From positions 310,001 through 374,000 of the forward strand of contig NZ_OEPZ01000001.1 in NCBI RefSeq assembly GCF_900240315.1: a stretch of 64,000 bases of DNA. Direction: 5' to 3'. Shown here in pieces: positions 23,078-32,613 of the stretch. Under the pieces are notes generated by a model. The model searched no databases. It had not been told where the DNA came from and saw nothing but the letters and a program-made list of their open reading frames with translations. The DNA is from Dorea phocaeensis. GTDB taxonomy: Bacteria; Bacillota; Clostridia; Lachnospirales; Lachnospiraceae. Position numbers and translations under genes: made by a program. How positions within the stretch are numbered: position 1 is the stretch's first letter; every line of letters begins with the position of its first letter.

Positions 23078-24749
23078 TCAGTTAAAATTAGATATTTCTC
23101 ATACAGAAGCGGATCTGTCGGCGAAGATATGTAAAACTCTTCGCATCAGGGAAGATGCGCTTCTTTCTTATACCATAAAAAAGGAATCCCTGGATGCAAG
23201 GAAGAAGCCAAAGCTCTATCGGATTTATACGGTAGATGTATTGGTAAAGAATGAGCAGGGACTAAAAAAGAAGCTTCGGAATGCTTCTTCGGTACAATTT
23301 GATCGAAAAGAAATTGTTTATCGTCCAGCAGTCACAGGGACAAAAGAATTATCCCATCGTCCAGTTATTGTCGGAACTGGACCTGCCGGGTTGTTCTGTG
23401 GCTATCAGCTGGCAAGCATGGGATATCGTCCCATTCTCCTGGAACGTGGAAAGAAGGTAGAAGACCGGGTGAAGGATGTGGCTGATTTTTGGCAGACCGG
23501 TATCTTAAATCCTCAGTCAAATGTCCAGTTTGGAGAAGGAGGCGCCGGAACTTTTTCTGACGGGAAGTTAAACACTCTGGTTCATGACAAGTTCGGTCGT
23601 CATACACGTGTACTGGAACTGTTCGTAAAATATGGCGCGCCAAAAGAGATTCTCTATCAGAATAAGCCGCATATTGGAACGGATATTCTGATTGAAGTGG
23701 TGAGAGGCATTCGGAATGCCATTTTGGAAATGGGTGGAGAGATCCGCTTTTCCTCCCAAATGACAGATCTTATTATTCAAAGTGAAACGTCAAAAATAAG
23801 CGGGATTAAGGTGTTTAATCATACCACACAAGAACAAGAACTGATTCCGACAGATCTTCTAGTTTTGGCCATTGGTCACAGCGCCAGAGATACTTTTGCA
23901 ACATTACAGCAGAAAGGGCTTCCTATGGAGGCGAAATCCTTTGCTGTAGGAGTAAGAGTAGAACATCCGCAGGAAATGATTAACCGTGATCAATATGGGG
24001 AAGACTATGAACAGCTTTATCATGGACAGCTTCCGGCAGCGGCTTATAAGCTCACCTGTAATCTGGAAAGCGAAAGAGGCGTATATACCTTCTGCATGTG
24101 TCCTGGCGGTTATGTGGTCAATGCATCTTCAGAGTCCAATCGCCTGGCGGTTAATGGCATGAGCTACCATGACCGAGCTGGAAAGAATGCAAATTCTGCA
24201 GTCATTGTAACGGTGACCCCAAATGACTTTGCGGAAAATGCAAAAAACAAAGAAAATGAAGAGGTTGCAGAAAAGAGCGAAGGAAATGTATTAGCGGGAA
24301 TGGATTTCCAGCGGCGGCTCGAAGAGGCTGCTTACCAAGAAGGACAAGGAAAAATACCGGTACAGCTCTTTGAAGACTTCTGTCAGAACCGTCCGTCAAA
24401 AGGTCCGGGATCCTTTGAACCTCAAATGAAGGGTGCATATCACTGGGGAAATGTCAGAAATATTTTCCCGGATTTCCTTTCGGAGGCACTGGAAGAGGGA
24501 ATCAAAGCCTTTGCCATGAAGCTTCCGGGGTATGCCGGAGGGGATACCGTTTTATCTGGTGTCGAAAGCAGAACCTCTTCTCCGATTCGCATCATAAGGG
24601 ATGAGTCTTTGCAGAGTACAATCGGCGGAATCTATCCCTGCGGCGAGGGAGCGGGGTATGCGGGAGGGATCACTTCCGCGGCGATGGATGGCTTAAAAGT
24701 AGCTGAAGAAATCGCCAAAAACTACCGTTTTTTCGACATTTCCAAATGA
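23064..24749 (+). CDS. COG2509-type FAD-dependent dehydrogenase
   Basis: A 561-residue flavoprotein with a roughly 90-residue N-terminal domain (starting MIRINQLKLDISHTEADL) ahead of the Rossmann motif VIVGTGPAGLFCGYQLA. Then VQFGEGGAGTFSDGKLNT and AKSFAVGVRVEHPQ are signatures of the COG2509 uncharacterised FAD-dependent dehydrogenases. The C-terminal IYPCGEGAGYAGGITSAAMD completes the FAD site. It overlaps the upstream BaiN-like gene, and the two are often paired in Firmicutes, which suggests linked redox functions, but the reaction is unknown. Confidence 0.9.
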   Translation: MIRINQLKLDISHTEADLSAKICKTLRIREDALLSYTIKKESLDARKKPKLYRIYTVDVLVKNEQGLKKKLRNASSVQFDRKEIVYRPAVTGTKELSHRPVIVGTGPAGLFCGYQLASMGYRPILLERGKKVEDRVKDVADFWQTGILNPQSNVQFGEGGAGTFSDGKLNTLVHDKFGRHTRVLELFVKYGAPKEILYQNKPHIGTDILIEVVRGIRNAILEMGGEIRFSSQMTDLIIQSETSKISGIKVFNHTTQEQELIPTDLLVLAIGHSARDTFATLQQKGLPMEAKSFAVGVRVEHPQEMINRDQYGEDYEQLYHGQLPAAAYKLTCNLESERGVYTFCMCPGGYVVNASSESNRLAVNGMSYHDRAGKNANSAVIVTVTPNDFAENAKNKENEEVAEKSEGNVLAGMDFQRRLEEAAYQEGQGKIPVQLFEDFCQNRPSKGPGSFEPQMKGAYHWGNVRNIFPDFLSEALEEGIKAFAMKLPGYAGGDTVLSGVESRTSSPIRIIRDESLQSTIGGIYPCGEGAGYAGGITSAAMDGLKVAEEIAKNYRFFDISK

Positions 24750-24778
24750 GAAATAAGAAAAAATTAATGGGTTAAGTC

Positions 24779-24807
24779 TATACACCTTTTCGGAAATGTG
24801 ATAGAAT
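24779..24807 (+). promoter_or_regulatory. Putative promoter of the DUF4321-radC-mre cluster
   Basis: TATACA (24779-24784), a 17-base spacer, then TAGAAT (24802-24807) preceded by TG (extended -10). It is in the only sizeable gap before the cell-shape cluster. Confidence 0.5.
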
Positions 24808-24848
24808 GTAGTGAGTTTTTAGATGGATAAAAACGAGGAGGAGTACAT

Positions 24849-25109
24849 ATGAAAGGAACAGGGAGCAAAAACTCCTGGGCTTTATTTTTGCTGATTTTGG
24901 CAGGAATTGTGCTGGGTGGTTTTATTGGCATGCTTGCAGAAGGGGTTCCGGCGCTTAACTGGCTGTCCTACGGTCAGACTTTCGGGCTGGATGAGCCGAT
25001 TGTCCTCAATCTTGGACTTTTGGTGATTACCTTTGGGCTTTCCATTAAGATTACCATCGCAAGTATTATTGGCGTGATTCTTTCCATTATCATATATCGT
25101 TTCTTATAA
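24849..25109 (+). CDS. DUF4321 membrane protein
   Basis: An 86-residue protein with two hydrophobic segments (ALFLLILAGIVLGGFIGMLA and the C-terminal ITIASIIGVILSIIIYRFL). It matches DUF4321, a small clostridial membrane protein usually found immediately before radC-mreBCD, as it is here. The start has GAGGAG upstream. Its function is unknown; the constant linkage to mre genes suggests a role at the cell envelope. Confidence 0.85.
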   Translation: MKGTGSKNSWALFLLILAGIVLGGFIGMLAEGVPALNWLSYGQTFGLDEPIVLNLGLLVITFGLSIKITIASIIGVILSIIIYRFL

Positions 25110-25149
25110 ATGATTCTGTTACCAGCCATCGTGCGATTCAAAAGAAAAA

Positions 25150-25842
25150 ATGAATCAGTCAAATACTATGCGTGAAATTCCCCTGACGGAACGTCCTTAT
25201 GAAAAATGTGAACGGAAAGGAGCCGCCTCGTTAAGCGATGTGGAACTGCTTGCTGTTTTACTGCGAACGGGCACCCGCGGGGAGAATGCACTGGAACTTG
25301 CGGGAAGAATTCTCTATCATGCCGGGGAAGCAGGCATTTTAGGTCTGCATCAGTTCAGCATGGAGCGATTAAAAAAAATCAAGGGAATCGGGAAGGTAAA
25401 AGCGATTCAGCTATCCTGCATTTCGGAACTTGCCAAGCGGCTGGCGAAGGCATCCTATCCGGATGCGATCTGTTTTCTGGATCCTTCCACCGTGGCGAAC
25501 TATTATATGGAAGATATGAGGCATGAGAAGCAGGAGATTCTAAAGCTTCTTATGCTGAATTCAAAGTCCAAATTAATTGGAGAAACAGATATATCCAAAG
25601 GGACAGTCAACGCGTCTCTGATTACACCAAGAGAACTATTTATTGAGGCGTTGCAGAAGAACGCGGTATCAATCGTAATCTTACACAATCATCCCAGTGG
25701 AGATCCGACGCCCAGCCGAAACGATATGTTGACTACCAAGCGGATTATGGATGCAGGAAAACTGATCGGAATTGAACTATTAGATCACGTTATTATTGGA
25801 AATAATTGTTATGTAAGCTTCCGGGAATCGGGAATTTTATAG
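25150..25842 (+). CDS. radC: RadC family JAB/MPN-domain protein
   Basis: A 230-residue protein with N-terminal helix-hairpin-helix DNA-binding motifs (MERLKKIKGIGKVKAIQLSC) and a C-terminal JAB metalloprotease-like domain carrying the metal-site motif HNHPSGDPTPSRND. Despite the name, a direct role in DNA repair has not held up, and the biochemical activity remains unclear. It is placed directly ahead of mreB, the usual order in Firmicutes. Confidence 0.95.
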   Translation: MNQSNTMREIPLTERPYEKCERKGAASLSDVELLAVLLRTGTRGENALELAGRILYHAGEAGILGLHQFSMERLKKIKGIGKVKAIQLSCISELAKRLAKASYPDAICFLDPSTVANYYMEDMRHEKQEILKLLMLNSKSKLIGETDISKGTVNASLITPRELFIEALQKNAVSIVILHNHPSGDPTPSRNDMLTTKRIMDAGKLIGIELLDHVIIGNNCYVSFRESGIL

Positions 25843-25857
25843 AAAGGGTTCTGTCAG

Positions 25858-26880
25858 ATGGCAAGAAATATATACGGACTAGATCTTGGCTCTTATGAAA
25901 TCAAGGTCTATGATAAAAGAAAAGATACAATCTGGAAAGAAAAGAATGCGATCGCACTCGTAAAAGAGCGTGAGATCTTTGCAGTCGGAGATGAAGCATA
26001 TGAAATGTATGGAAAGGCGCCGTCCAATATTGAAGTGGCATTTCCCATGAAGGAAGGCGTTATTTCCCGATTTAATGATATGCAGTTTCTGTTGCAGAGT
26101 CTTTTGAAAAAAGACCGGCAGTTTTCCAGAGGGGCAGAATATGTGATTGCAGTGCCCACGGACGTTACGGAGGTAGAGAAAAAAGCCTTTTTTGATTTGG
26201 TGATCCACTCCAATGCCCGTGCGAAGGAAGTCAATATCGTAGAGCGTGCAATTGCAGATGCGATTGGTCTGAATCTGGATGTGGAGCATACCAATGGCCT
26301 TGTCATTGCCAATTTCGGAGGCGAGACAACCGAATTGTCCATTCTCGCCGGAGGCGGAATGGTAATGAATCGTCTTTTGAAGGTCGGCGGAATGGCATTC
26401 GATGAAGGTCTGGTAAATCTGATCCGTCATCGGCACGACTTCCTGATTGGCAGACGGACAGCGGAATATCTCCGCAAGAATTTTGGGGTATTCACCAGTG
26501 ATGCAGAATCCATGCTTCCTGTTGCAGGACGGGATTTGATTACAGGTGTTCCAATGCAGAAGACCATCTCCATTACGCTTGCCAGGGCAGCGATGAAGGA
26601 GCCGCTTTTAGATTGTGTCCGTGCCATTCAGTCTCTGATTGACCGAACCCCGCCGGAAGTCAGACGGGCGATTCAGAAGAACGGAATCTTCCTGACCGGA
26701 GGCGTTGCCAGCATGCCGGGACTGGAAAGTTATATCGAAGAAATGGTTGGAATTCCAACGCGGACGGCTCTTGAGCCAGACATTTGTTCTGTGATCGGAA
26801 TCAAGAAGATCATTCAGTCGAAAGAGCTGCGCAAACTTGCATATTCAATGTTAGATGAAAATTATAGGTGGATGAGATAA
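25858..26880 (+). CDS. mreB: Rod shape-determining protein MreB
   Basis: A 340-residue bacterial actin. The ATPase-fold phosphate loops are IYGLDLGSYEIKVY (phosphate 1) and VIANFGGETTELSIL (phosphate 2), and the adenosine motif is GIFLTGGVASMPGLE. MreB forms membrane-bound filaments that guide the Rod complex (MreC, MreD, PBP2, RodA), all encoded just downstream. Phosphate 1 has LGSYEIKVY where many MreBs have LGTAN/T-type sequences, so it belongs to a divergent clostridial branch. It begins 15 bases after radC with its own AAGG site. Confidence 0.92.
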   Translation: MARNIYGLDLGSYEIKVYDKRKDTIWKEKNAIALVKEREIFAVGDEAYEMYGKAPSNIEVAFPMKEGVISRFNDMQFLLQSLLKKDRQFSRGAEYVIAVPTDVTEVEKKAFFDLVIHSNARAKEVNIVERAIADAIGLNLDVEHTNGLVIANFGGETTELSILAGGGMVMNRLLKVGGMAFDEGLVNLIRHRHDFLIGRRTAEYLRKNFGVFTSDAESMLPVAGRDLITGVPMQKTISITLARAAMKEPLLDCVRAIQSLIDRTPPEVRRAIQKNGIFLTGGVASMPGLESYIEEMVGIPTRTALEPDICSVIGIKKIIQSKELRKLAYSMLDENYRWMR

Positions 26881-26881
26881 T

Positions 26882-27766
26882 ATGAAAGCAAAAAAGCAAT
26901 CGTCACTTCCGGGAAAATACTGGCTTTTAATACTGGCTGTGATCTGCGTTATTTTAATGGGAATTGAACAGATAACCGACGGACGAGGTCCGCTGAAATG
27001 GATTGCCAACTATACGGTGATTCCTATGCAGAAGGGAATCAGCTATGTGGGACGATATATGAGCGATCTGTCCGATAATTTTGCCACCCTGGAAGATATG
27101 AAGAAGGAAAACAAGGAACTGCAGTCCAAAGTAGATGAACTTACCATTGACAATACAAGACTTCGGCAGGAGCAATACGAACTGGAGCGGCTGCGGGAAT
27201 TGTACAAGCTGGATGAAAATTATTCGGATTACGATAAGATCGGGGCCCATGTAATTGCCAATAACGGAAGCAACTGGTTCTCCGACTTTACCATTGACAA
27301 AGGAAGTCATGACGGTGTGAAAGTAGATTCCAATGTGTTGGCCGGAAGTGGTCTGGTAGGAATCGTTACGGAGGTAGGACCCGATTACGCAAGAGTTCGC
27401 TCTATTATCGATGATTCCAGCAATGTCAGCGGAATGATTCTGTCTACGTCAGACACCTGTGTGGTGCGCGGAGATCTGGAGCTGGCAGCCGATGGGCGTC
27501 TACGTTTTGAGAAACTTGCCAATAATGACAATAAAATCGAGGTGGGAGAGCAGGTCGTAACTTCCCATGTCAGCAATCGGTTCCTGCAGGGACTTTTTAT
27601 CGGATATATCAGTGAGATTGAAGTGGATTCCAACAATCTAACACGATCAGGATATATTACACCTGCGGTTGATTTCAGCAAACTTCAGGAGGTTCTGGTT
27701 ATTACCACAACCAAACCAGAACTAACCAAGGCGAAAGAAGCAGAAGAAACAGGACAAGGAGAATAG
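26882..27766 (+). CDS. mreC: Rod shape-determining protein MreC
   Basis: A 294-residue bitopic protein. It has one N-terminal membrane helix (YWLLILAVICVILMGIEQ), a coiled coil (about residues 75-110, LEDMKKENKELQSKVDELTI) and a periplasm-side beta-rich domain with the MreC signatures GSHDGVKVDSNVLAGSGLVG and SGYITPAVDFSKLQEVLVIT. It scaffolds MreB to PBP2/RodA. It starts one base after mreB. Confidence 0.95.
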   Translation: MKAKKQSSLPGKYWLLILAVICVILMGIEQITDGRGPLKWIANYTVIPMQKGISYVGRYMSDLSDNFATLEDMKKENKELQSKVDELTIDNTRLRQEQYELERLRELYKLDENYSDYDKIGAHVIANNGSNWFSDFTIDKGSHDGVKVDSNVLAGSGLVGIVTEVGPDYARVRSIIDDSSNVSGMILSTSDTCVVRGDLELAADGRLRFEKLANNDNKIEVGEQVVTSHVSNRFLQGLFIGYISEIEVDSNNLTRSGYITPAVDFSKLQEVLVITTTKPELTKAKEAEETGQGE

Positions 27767-27769
27767 TCT

Positions 27770-28288
27770 ATGAAAAGAAAACTGATCACATTTGTGATGA
27801 TCATCGTATGTTTTCTGCTGGAGAGTACCGTATTTGACAAACTGGCATTTGCATCCATAAAGCCAAATCTTTTGATTATTGTCGTATCTTCCTGCGGATT
27901 TATGCGGGGAAAGAAAGAAGGAATGTTTGTTGGATTTTTGTCCGGAATTTTAATTGATTTCTTCTGGGGGACCGCGCTGGGATTCAATATGCTTTTGTAT
28001 GCTGTGATTGGATATCTAAACGGCTCTTTCCGGCGTCTGTTTTATGACGATGATATCAAATTGCCGATTGCTCTGATTGGAGCCAGTGAAGTGATATACG
28101 GACTGGTCACTTATATTTGCAATTATATGTTGAAAGGCGATTTCTCATTCGGCGATTATTTGGGACATATTATTCTGCCAGAACTAGTGTATACCATTTT
28201 GATTACATTGGTTCTGTATCAGATTATCCTTCATATTAACAAGAAACTGGAAGCAGAAGAGCAAAGGAGTGCAAGCAAATTTGTATAG
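27770..28288 (+). CDS. mreD: Rod shape-determining protein MreD
   Basis: A 172-residue integral membrane protein with about five helices (starting ITFVMIIVCFLLESTVFD) and the family motif GFLSGILIDFFWGTALGFN. It belongs to the Rod complex with MreC. Its 3' end overlaps the most likely TTG start of the PBP2 gene. Confidence 0.93.
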   Translation: MKRKLITFVMIIVCFLLESTVFDKLAFASIKPNLLIIVVSSCGFMRGKKEGMFVGFLSGILIDFFWGTALGFNMLLYAVIGYLNGSFRRLFYDDDIKLPIALIGASEVIYGLVTYICNYMLKGDFSFGDYLGHIILPELVYTILITLVLYQIILHINKKLEAEEQRSASKFV

Positions 28289-31220
28289 TGTATGGGAACG
28301 AGTCAAATCAGGCGTAAGCAGATTTGTACAGTCACGAGGCTTCGTTGCAATTATTGTGTTTTGTGTGCTGTCGGCCATTCTGCTGCAGCGGGTATTCTAT
28401 TTGCAGATTGTAAAAGGTCAGGAGTATTTAGACGACTATAAACTGCAGATTCAGAAAACGAAAGAAGTACAGGGAACCCGCGGAAATATCTACGATCGAA
28501 ACGGAAAACTTCTGGCTTACAATGAGCTGGCCTATTCGGTGACAATCGAAGATAACGGTGATTATGATTCATTAAAACAGAAAAACAAGGAATTGAATAA
28601 AGTTGTATCTTCTGTGATTCAGATGGTGGAAGCAAATGGGGATACTGTGATCAATAACTTTGGTATTATTTTGGATAATAACAACAATTATATCTATGTT
28701 GCTGAGAATGATACCCAACGTCTCCGTTTTATTGCGGACGTTTTTGGAAAGCAGTCAATCGACCAGCTTTCTAAAAAACAAAAGCATATTTCAGCGGAAG
28801 GACTGGTTCGTTATCTATGCACAGATGAAGTCTATGGATACGGAATCAATCAGAAAAAACTGAGCAAAGAAGAAGTTCTTAAGCTGGTAAACGTTCGATA
28901 TGCTATTTCGCTGAACAGTTATCAGAAGTATATTTCCACTACCATTGCAGAGGATGTCAGCGATGAGACAGTGGCAGATATCATGGAAAATCTGGATACT
29001 TTGCAGGGAGTCAATGTGGAAGAGAAATCTCTTCGGCGCTACAACGACAGTTACTGTTTCGCAAATATGATCGGCTATACCGGGCAGATTTCACAGGAAG
29101 AATATGACGCTCTTAGTAAAGAGGATCAGAAAAAATATGATAAAAATGATACCGTAGGAAAATCTGGTCTGGAAAAAGTGATGGACCATGATCTGCAAGG
29201 TGAAAAGGGCGAATTAAAACTGTACGTCAATAATGTCGGAAAAGTGATCGAAACTGTGAAGGGTAAAGATCCAGAAGCTGGAAATGATCTTCATCTTACG
29301 ATTGATGCAGATCTTCAAAAAGCAGCTTATCATATTTTGGAACAAGAATTAGCTGGAATTCTTCTTGCGAAGATTCAGAACACTTTAAACTATGACCGCA
29401 CGCAGGTGGAGGACGGAAGTGATGTAATCATCCCGATTGGAGATGTATATCACACTTTTATCGGCAATGATATTCTGGATATGAACCATTTCGCAGAAGA
29501 AGATGCAGGAGCAACCGAACAGGAAGTATCTGGAATTTTTACCGCAAGAAAAGAAGCGGTGAAAACAGAGCTGACTCAGATTTTCCAGGATCCGAATGCA
29601 GCTGCATATAGAGATCTTTCCAAGGAGATGCAGGCATATCTGACGTATCTTGTAACGGATATACTTACCACCGGCAGCAAAGTAATTCTTTCTGACAACA
29701 TTGATACCAATGATGCTACGTATAAGTCCTGGAAAGAAGAGGAAAGCATTAATGTTTATACGTACTTAAGTTATGCCATTTCCAAAAACTGGATTGATAC
29801 TTCTCTATTGAAATCCTATGTATCTTCTAATGGAGATTATTCCGATTCCAATGAACTTTATCAGGGAATCGTAAGCTTTTTGATGGATTACATTGATTCG
29901 GACAGTGGTTTTGATAAGCTGGTATACAAGTATCTGATTAAAGCCGGAGCCGTTACGGGAAGGCAGATCTGTATGATGCTTTATGAACAGAACATTTTGG
30001 AATATGATGAAGCTCAGTATGAGGGATTAAATAGAGGAACGATTGTCCCATATGATTTCATTCGCGGAAAAATCGAGACCTTAGAAATCACTCCCGGACA
30101 GCTTGCACTGGAGCCGTGCACCGGTTCTATGGTTGCCACAGATCCCAATACCGGAGAAGTGCTAGTCTGCGTATCTTATCCGGGATACGACAACAATCGG
30201 TTGGCTAACACGATGGATTCTATTTATTACAACAAATTGGTGACGGATAAAGCAAGACCTTTCTACAACAATGCAACCCAGGAAAAGACGGCTCCGGGAT
30301 CTACGTATAAGCCATTGGTTGCCGCAGCTGCACTGACAGAAGGTGTTGTGAATACCGGTACTTATCTGCCGTGTCACGGCATTTATAAAAAAGTAGATCC
30401 GAATCCAAAGTGCTGGATTTATCCGCTGGCTCACGGAAGTCTGAATATTGAAGGAGCCATTGAGAATTCCTGTAACTGCTTCTTTTATGAAACAGGGTAT
30501 CGGATGAGCTTGAAAGATGACGGATTAACGTCTATTACTTCTGACAATGAGGAAGGAAAGGAAACAAGGACGTATTATTCCAGTGAACAGGGACTGGATA
30601 CATTGAAGAAATATGCGACTATGTTCGGGCTGGGAGAGACGTCCGGACTTGAGATTCCGGAATCCGAACCGCAGATCTCCGATGATTCTTCTGTGCCATC
30701 TGCGATTGGACAGGGTACCAACAACTACACCACCAGTCAGCTTGCAAGATACATTACAACCGTTGCAAATAAGGGGAATCTGTTCAAGCTAAGTCTGATT
30801 GATAAAGTAACAACCATTGACGGAGAAATGGTGAAAGATTACACACCGGAACAGGAAAATACACTGACGGATATCAGCAGTTCTACCTGGACTGCCGTCC
30901 ATAATGGAATGAAAAAAGTAATTTCGTCAGCCCATCCGGATATGTTTGCAAAGCTTATGGCCAGCGATGTTTCTCTGGCGGGAAAGACGGGTACCGCGCA
31001 GCAGAGTACAACCCATCCGGACCACGGATTGTTCGTTGGCTTTGCACCGAGCGAAAGCCCGGAGATTGCATTTGCCATCCGTATTGCCAATGGATATAGC
31101 TCTAATTACGCTGCTGAGGTAGGACGTTATGTTATGGAATATTATTACGGAGTCACTCCAACAGAAGAGATCCTGACAGGACATGCGGCCAAGATTACTA
31201 CCAGCGGAGGCGGAGATTAA
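28281..31220 (+). CDS. Penicillin-binding protein 2 (elongasome transpeptidase), with a long insert
   Basis: Class B PBP2 crosslinks peptidoglycan during elongation with RodA. After an N-terminal membrane helix (FVAIIVFCVLSAILLQRVFY) comes the dimerisation domain starting GTRGNIYDRNGKLLAYNELA. The transpeptidase motifs are STYK (residues 674-677), SCN (730-732) and KTGT (902-905). Between the dimerisation and catalytic parts (about residues 360-610) there is a long acidic region with no counterpart in short PBP2s, making the protein about 979 residues. I start at TTG 28281, with AAAGGAG 11 bases upstream, rather than GTG 28269, which is in that site. It overlaps mreD. Confidence 0.95.
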   Translation: MYSVWERVKSGVSRFVQSRGFVAIIVFCVLSAILLQRVFYLQIVKGQEYLDDYKLQIQKTKEVQGTRGNIYDRNGKLLAYNELAYSVTIEDNGDYDSLKQKNKELNKVVSSVIQMVEANGDTVINNFGIILDNNNNYIYVAENDTQRLRFIADVFGKQSIDQLSKKQKHISAEGLVRYLCTDEVYGYGINQKKLSKEEVLKLVNVRYAISLNSYQKYISTTIAEDVSDETVADIMENLDTLQGVNVEEKSLRRYNDSYCFANMIGYTGQISQEEYDALSKEDQKKYDKNDTVGKSGLEKVMDHDLQGEKGELKLYVNNVGKVIETVKGKDPEAGNDLHLTIDADLQKAAYHILEQELAGILLAKIQNTLNYDRTQVEDGSDVIIPIGDVYHTFIGNDILDMNHFAEEDAGATEQEVSGIFTARKEAVKTELTQIFQDPNAAAYRDLSKEMQAYLTYLVTDILTTGSKVILSDNIDTNDATYKSWKEEESINVYTYLSYAISKNWIDTSLLKSYVSSNGDYSDSNELYQGIVSFLMDYIDSDSGFDKLVYKYLIKAGAVTGRQICMMLYEQNILEYDEAQYEGLNRGTIVPYDFIRGKIETLEITPGQLALEPCTGSMVATDPNTGEVLVCVSYPGYDNNRLANTMDSIYYNKLVTDKARPFYNNATQEKTAPGSTYKPLVAAAALTEGVVNTGTYLPCHGIYKKVDPNPKCWIYPLAHGSLNIEGAIENSCNCFFYETGYRMSLKDDGLTSITSDNEEGKETRTYYSSEQGLDTLKKYATMFGLGETSGLEIPESEPQISDDSSVPSAIGQGTNNYTTSQLARYITTVANKGNLFKLSLIDKVTTIDGEMVKDYTPEQENTLTDISSSTWTAVHNGMKKVISSAHPDMFAKLMASDVSLAGKTGTAQQSTTHPDHGLFVGFAPSESPEIAFAIRIANGYSSNYAAEVGRYVMEYYYGVTPTEEILTGHAAKITTSGGGD

Positions 31221-31237
31221 AGAAAGGATGATCTTAT

Positions 31238-31828
31238 GTGAAAGAAGCGCTGCTCATTAAGAGTAACCGATACGGCATTACTATCCATTTTGATCCAGAA
31301 CGCCCATACGAGGAACTCCTGACAGAGACTGTAGAGCGTTTTGAGTCCTGCACCCGATTCTTTGACGGTGCACAGATGGCGGTGGAGTTCACCGGCCGTA
31401 CTTTCACAGAAGAGGAAGCATGCCGTATGGCAGAAGCCATACAGACGGCAGCAAAAATACAGATACTATGTATCGTTGAGAAAAATACGTACACAGAAAC
31501 TATACACAAGCGTATGCTGGATGAAAGTCTGGAAGCCATCCATGAGCGAGACGGCCAGTTCTATAAAGGTACATTAAAAGGAAGACAGATTCTGGAATCA
31601 GAGACCAGTATCGTAATTGTCGGAGATATTGAAGAGGGTGCAACCGTTATTTCCCGTGGAAATGTGACCGTAACAGGAAGCATCTATGGAAGTGTGATTG
31701 CCGGTGCTTACGGGAATAAAGATGCATTTATTGCCGCCGGCTATATGAACCCCAAGAAGCTCCGAATCAGGGACAGCGAAGTAAAACCAATTATAGGAGG
31801 AAGTTATTCATGGGCGAAGTTATCGTAA
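31238..31828 (+). CDS. minC: Septum site-determining protein MinC
   Basis: A 196-residue MinC that inhibits FtsZ ring formation away from midcell. The C-terminal beta-helix domain is clear (SETSIVIVGDIEEGATVISR, then GNVTVTGSIYGSVIAGAYGN, then KDAFIAAGYMNPKKLRI). It starts with GTG 31238; the ATG two bases earlier is immediately followed by TGA and cannot be used. The AAAGG site is about 10 bases upstream. Its 3' end overlaps minD by 19 bases. Confidence 0.93.
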   Translation: MKEALLIKSNRYGITIHFDPERPYEELLTETVERFESCTRFFDGAQMAVEFTGRTFTEEEACRMAEAIQTAAKIQILCIVEKNTYTETIHKRMLDESLEAIHERDGQFYKGTLKGRQILESETSIVIVGDIEEGATVISRGNVTVTGSIYGSVIAGAYGNKDAFIAAGYMNPKKLRIRDSEVKPIIGGSYSWAKLS

Positions 31829-32601
31829 TTACATCAGGAAAAGGTGGTGTCGGCAAGACCACGACCACCGCAAATATCGGAGCCGGTCTGACCAGATTTG
31901 ACAAAAAGGTGGCTGTCATTGACACAGACCTTGGGCTTCGGAATCTGGACGTGGTCATGGGACTGGAAAATTTAATTGTCTACAATTTGGTAGACGTAAT
32001 CGAAGGCAACTGCAGATTGAAGCAGGCGCTTATTAAAGACAAGCGTTATGAGAATCTTTACCTTCTTCCGTCTGCCCAGACTAAGGATAAGACAGCAATT
32101 TCTCCGGGACAGATGAAGAAGTTGACAGCGGAGATGAAAGAGGAATTTGATTACATACTTTTGGATTGTCCGGCAGGAATTGAACAAGGATTTCAAAATG
32201 CTGTTGCAGGAGCTGATCGAGCCATTGTGGTCACAACACCGGAGGTATCGGCAATCCGTGATGCAGACCGAATCATCGGTCTTCTGGAACAAAGCGGAAT
32301 GAAACAACTGGATCTTGTAATTAACCGAATTCGTATGGACATGGTGAAGCGGGGGGATATGATGTCGGTGGACGACGTCACGGAGATTCTTTCTATTCCG
32401 TTAATTGGGGCCATTCCTGATGACGAACATGTGGTGATCGGAACCAATCAGGGTGAGCCGGTTATTGGACTTGATTCCAAGGCAGGACAGGCTTATCTGA
32501 ATATCTGTAAACGGATTATGGGAGTGGAAGTACCATTTATGGACCTGGAAAGCAGCTCTGGTCTCTTGTCTAAGCTTACCCACCTCTTTAAAAAAGATTA
32601 A
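31810..32601 (+). CDS. minD: Septum site-determining ATPase MinD
   Basis: A 263-residue ParA/MinD-type membrane-cycling ATPase. The deviant Walker A is SGKGGVGKTTTTANIG near residues 7-22, followed by VIDTDLGLRNLDVVMGLEN and the DCPAGIEQGF Walker B. The C-terminus ends in an amphipathic helix (SGLLSKLTHLFKKD), the membrane-targeting sequence. With MinC and MinE it forms the oscillating division-site selector. Confidence 0.98.
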   Translation: MGEVIVITSGKGGVGKTTTTANIGAGLTRFDKKVAVIDTDLGLRNLDVVMGLENLIVYNLVDVIEGNCRLKQALIKDKRYENLYLLPSAQTKDKTAISPGQMKKLTAEMKEEFDYILLDCPAGIEQGFQNAVAGADRAIVVTTPEVSAIRDADRIIGLLEQSGMKQLDLVINRIRMDMVKRGDMMSVDDVTEILSIPLIGAIPDDEHVVIGTNQGEPVIGLDSKAGQAYLNICKRIMGVEVPFMDLESSSGLLSKLTHLFKKD

Positions 32602-32613
32602 GGGAGGGAGTCC

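Noticed and set aside
25879-26436. Minus-strand open frame of 185 codons within mreB
   Set aside because: Antisense shadow; no start signals and unlikely composition.
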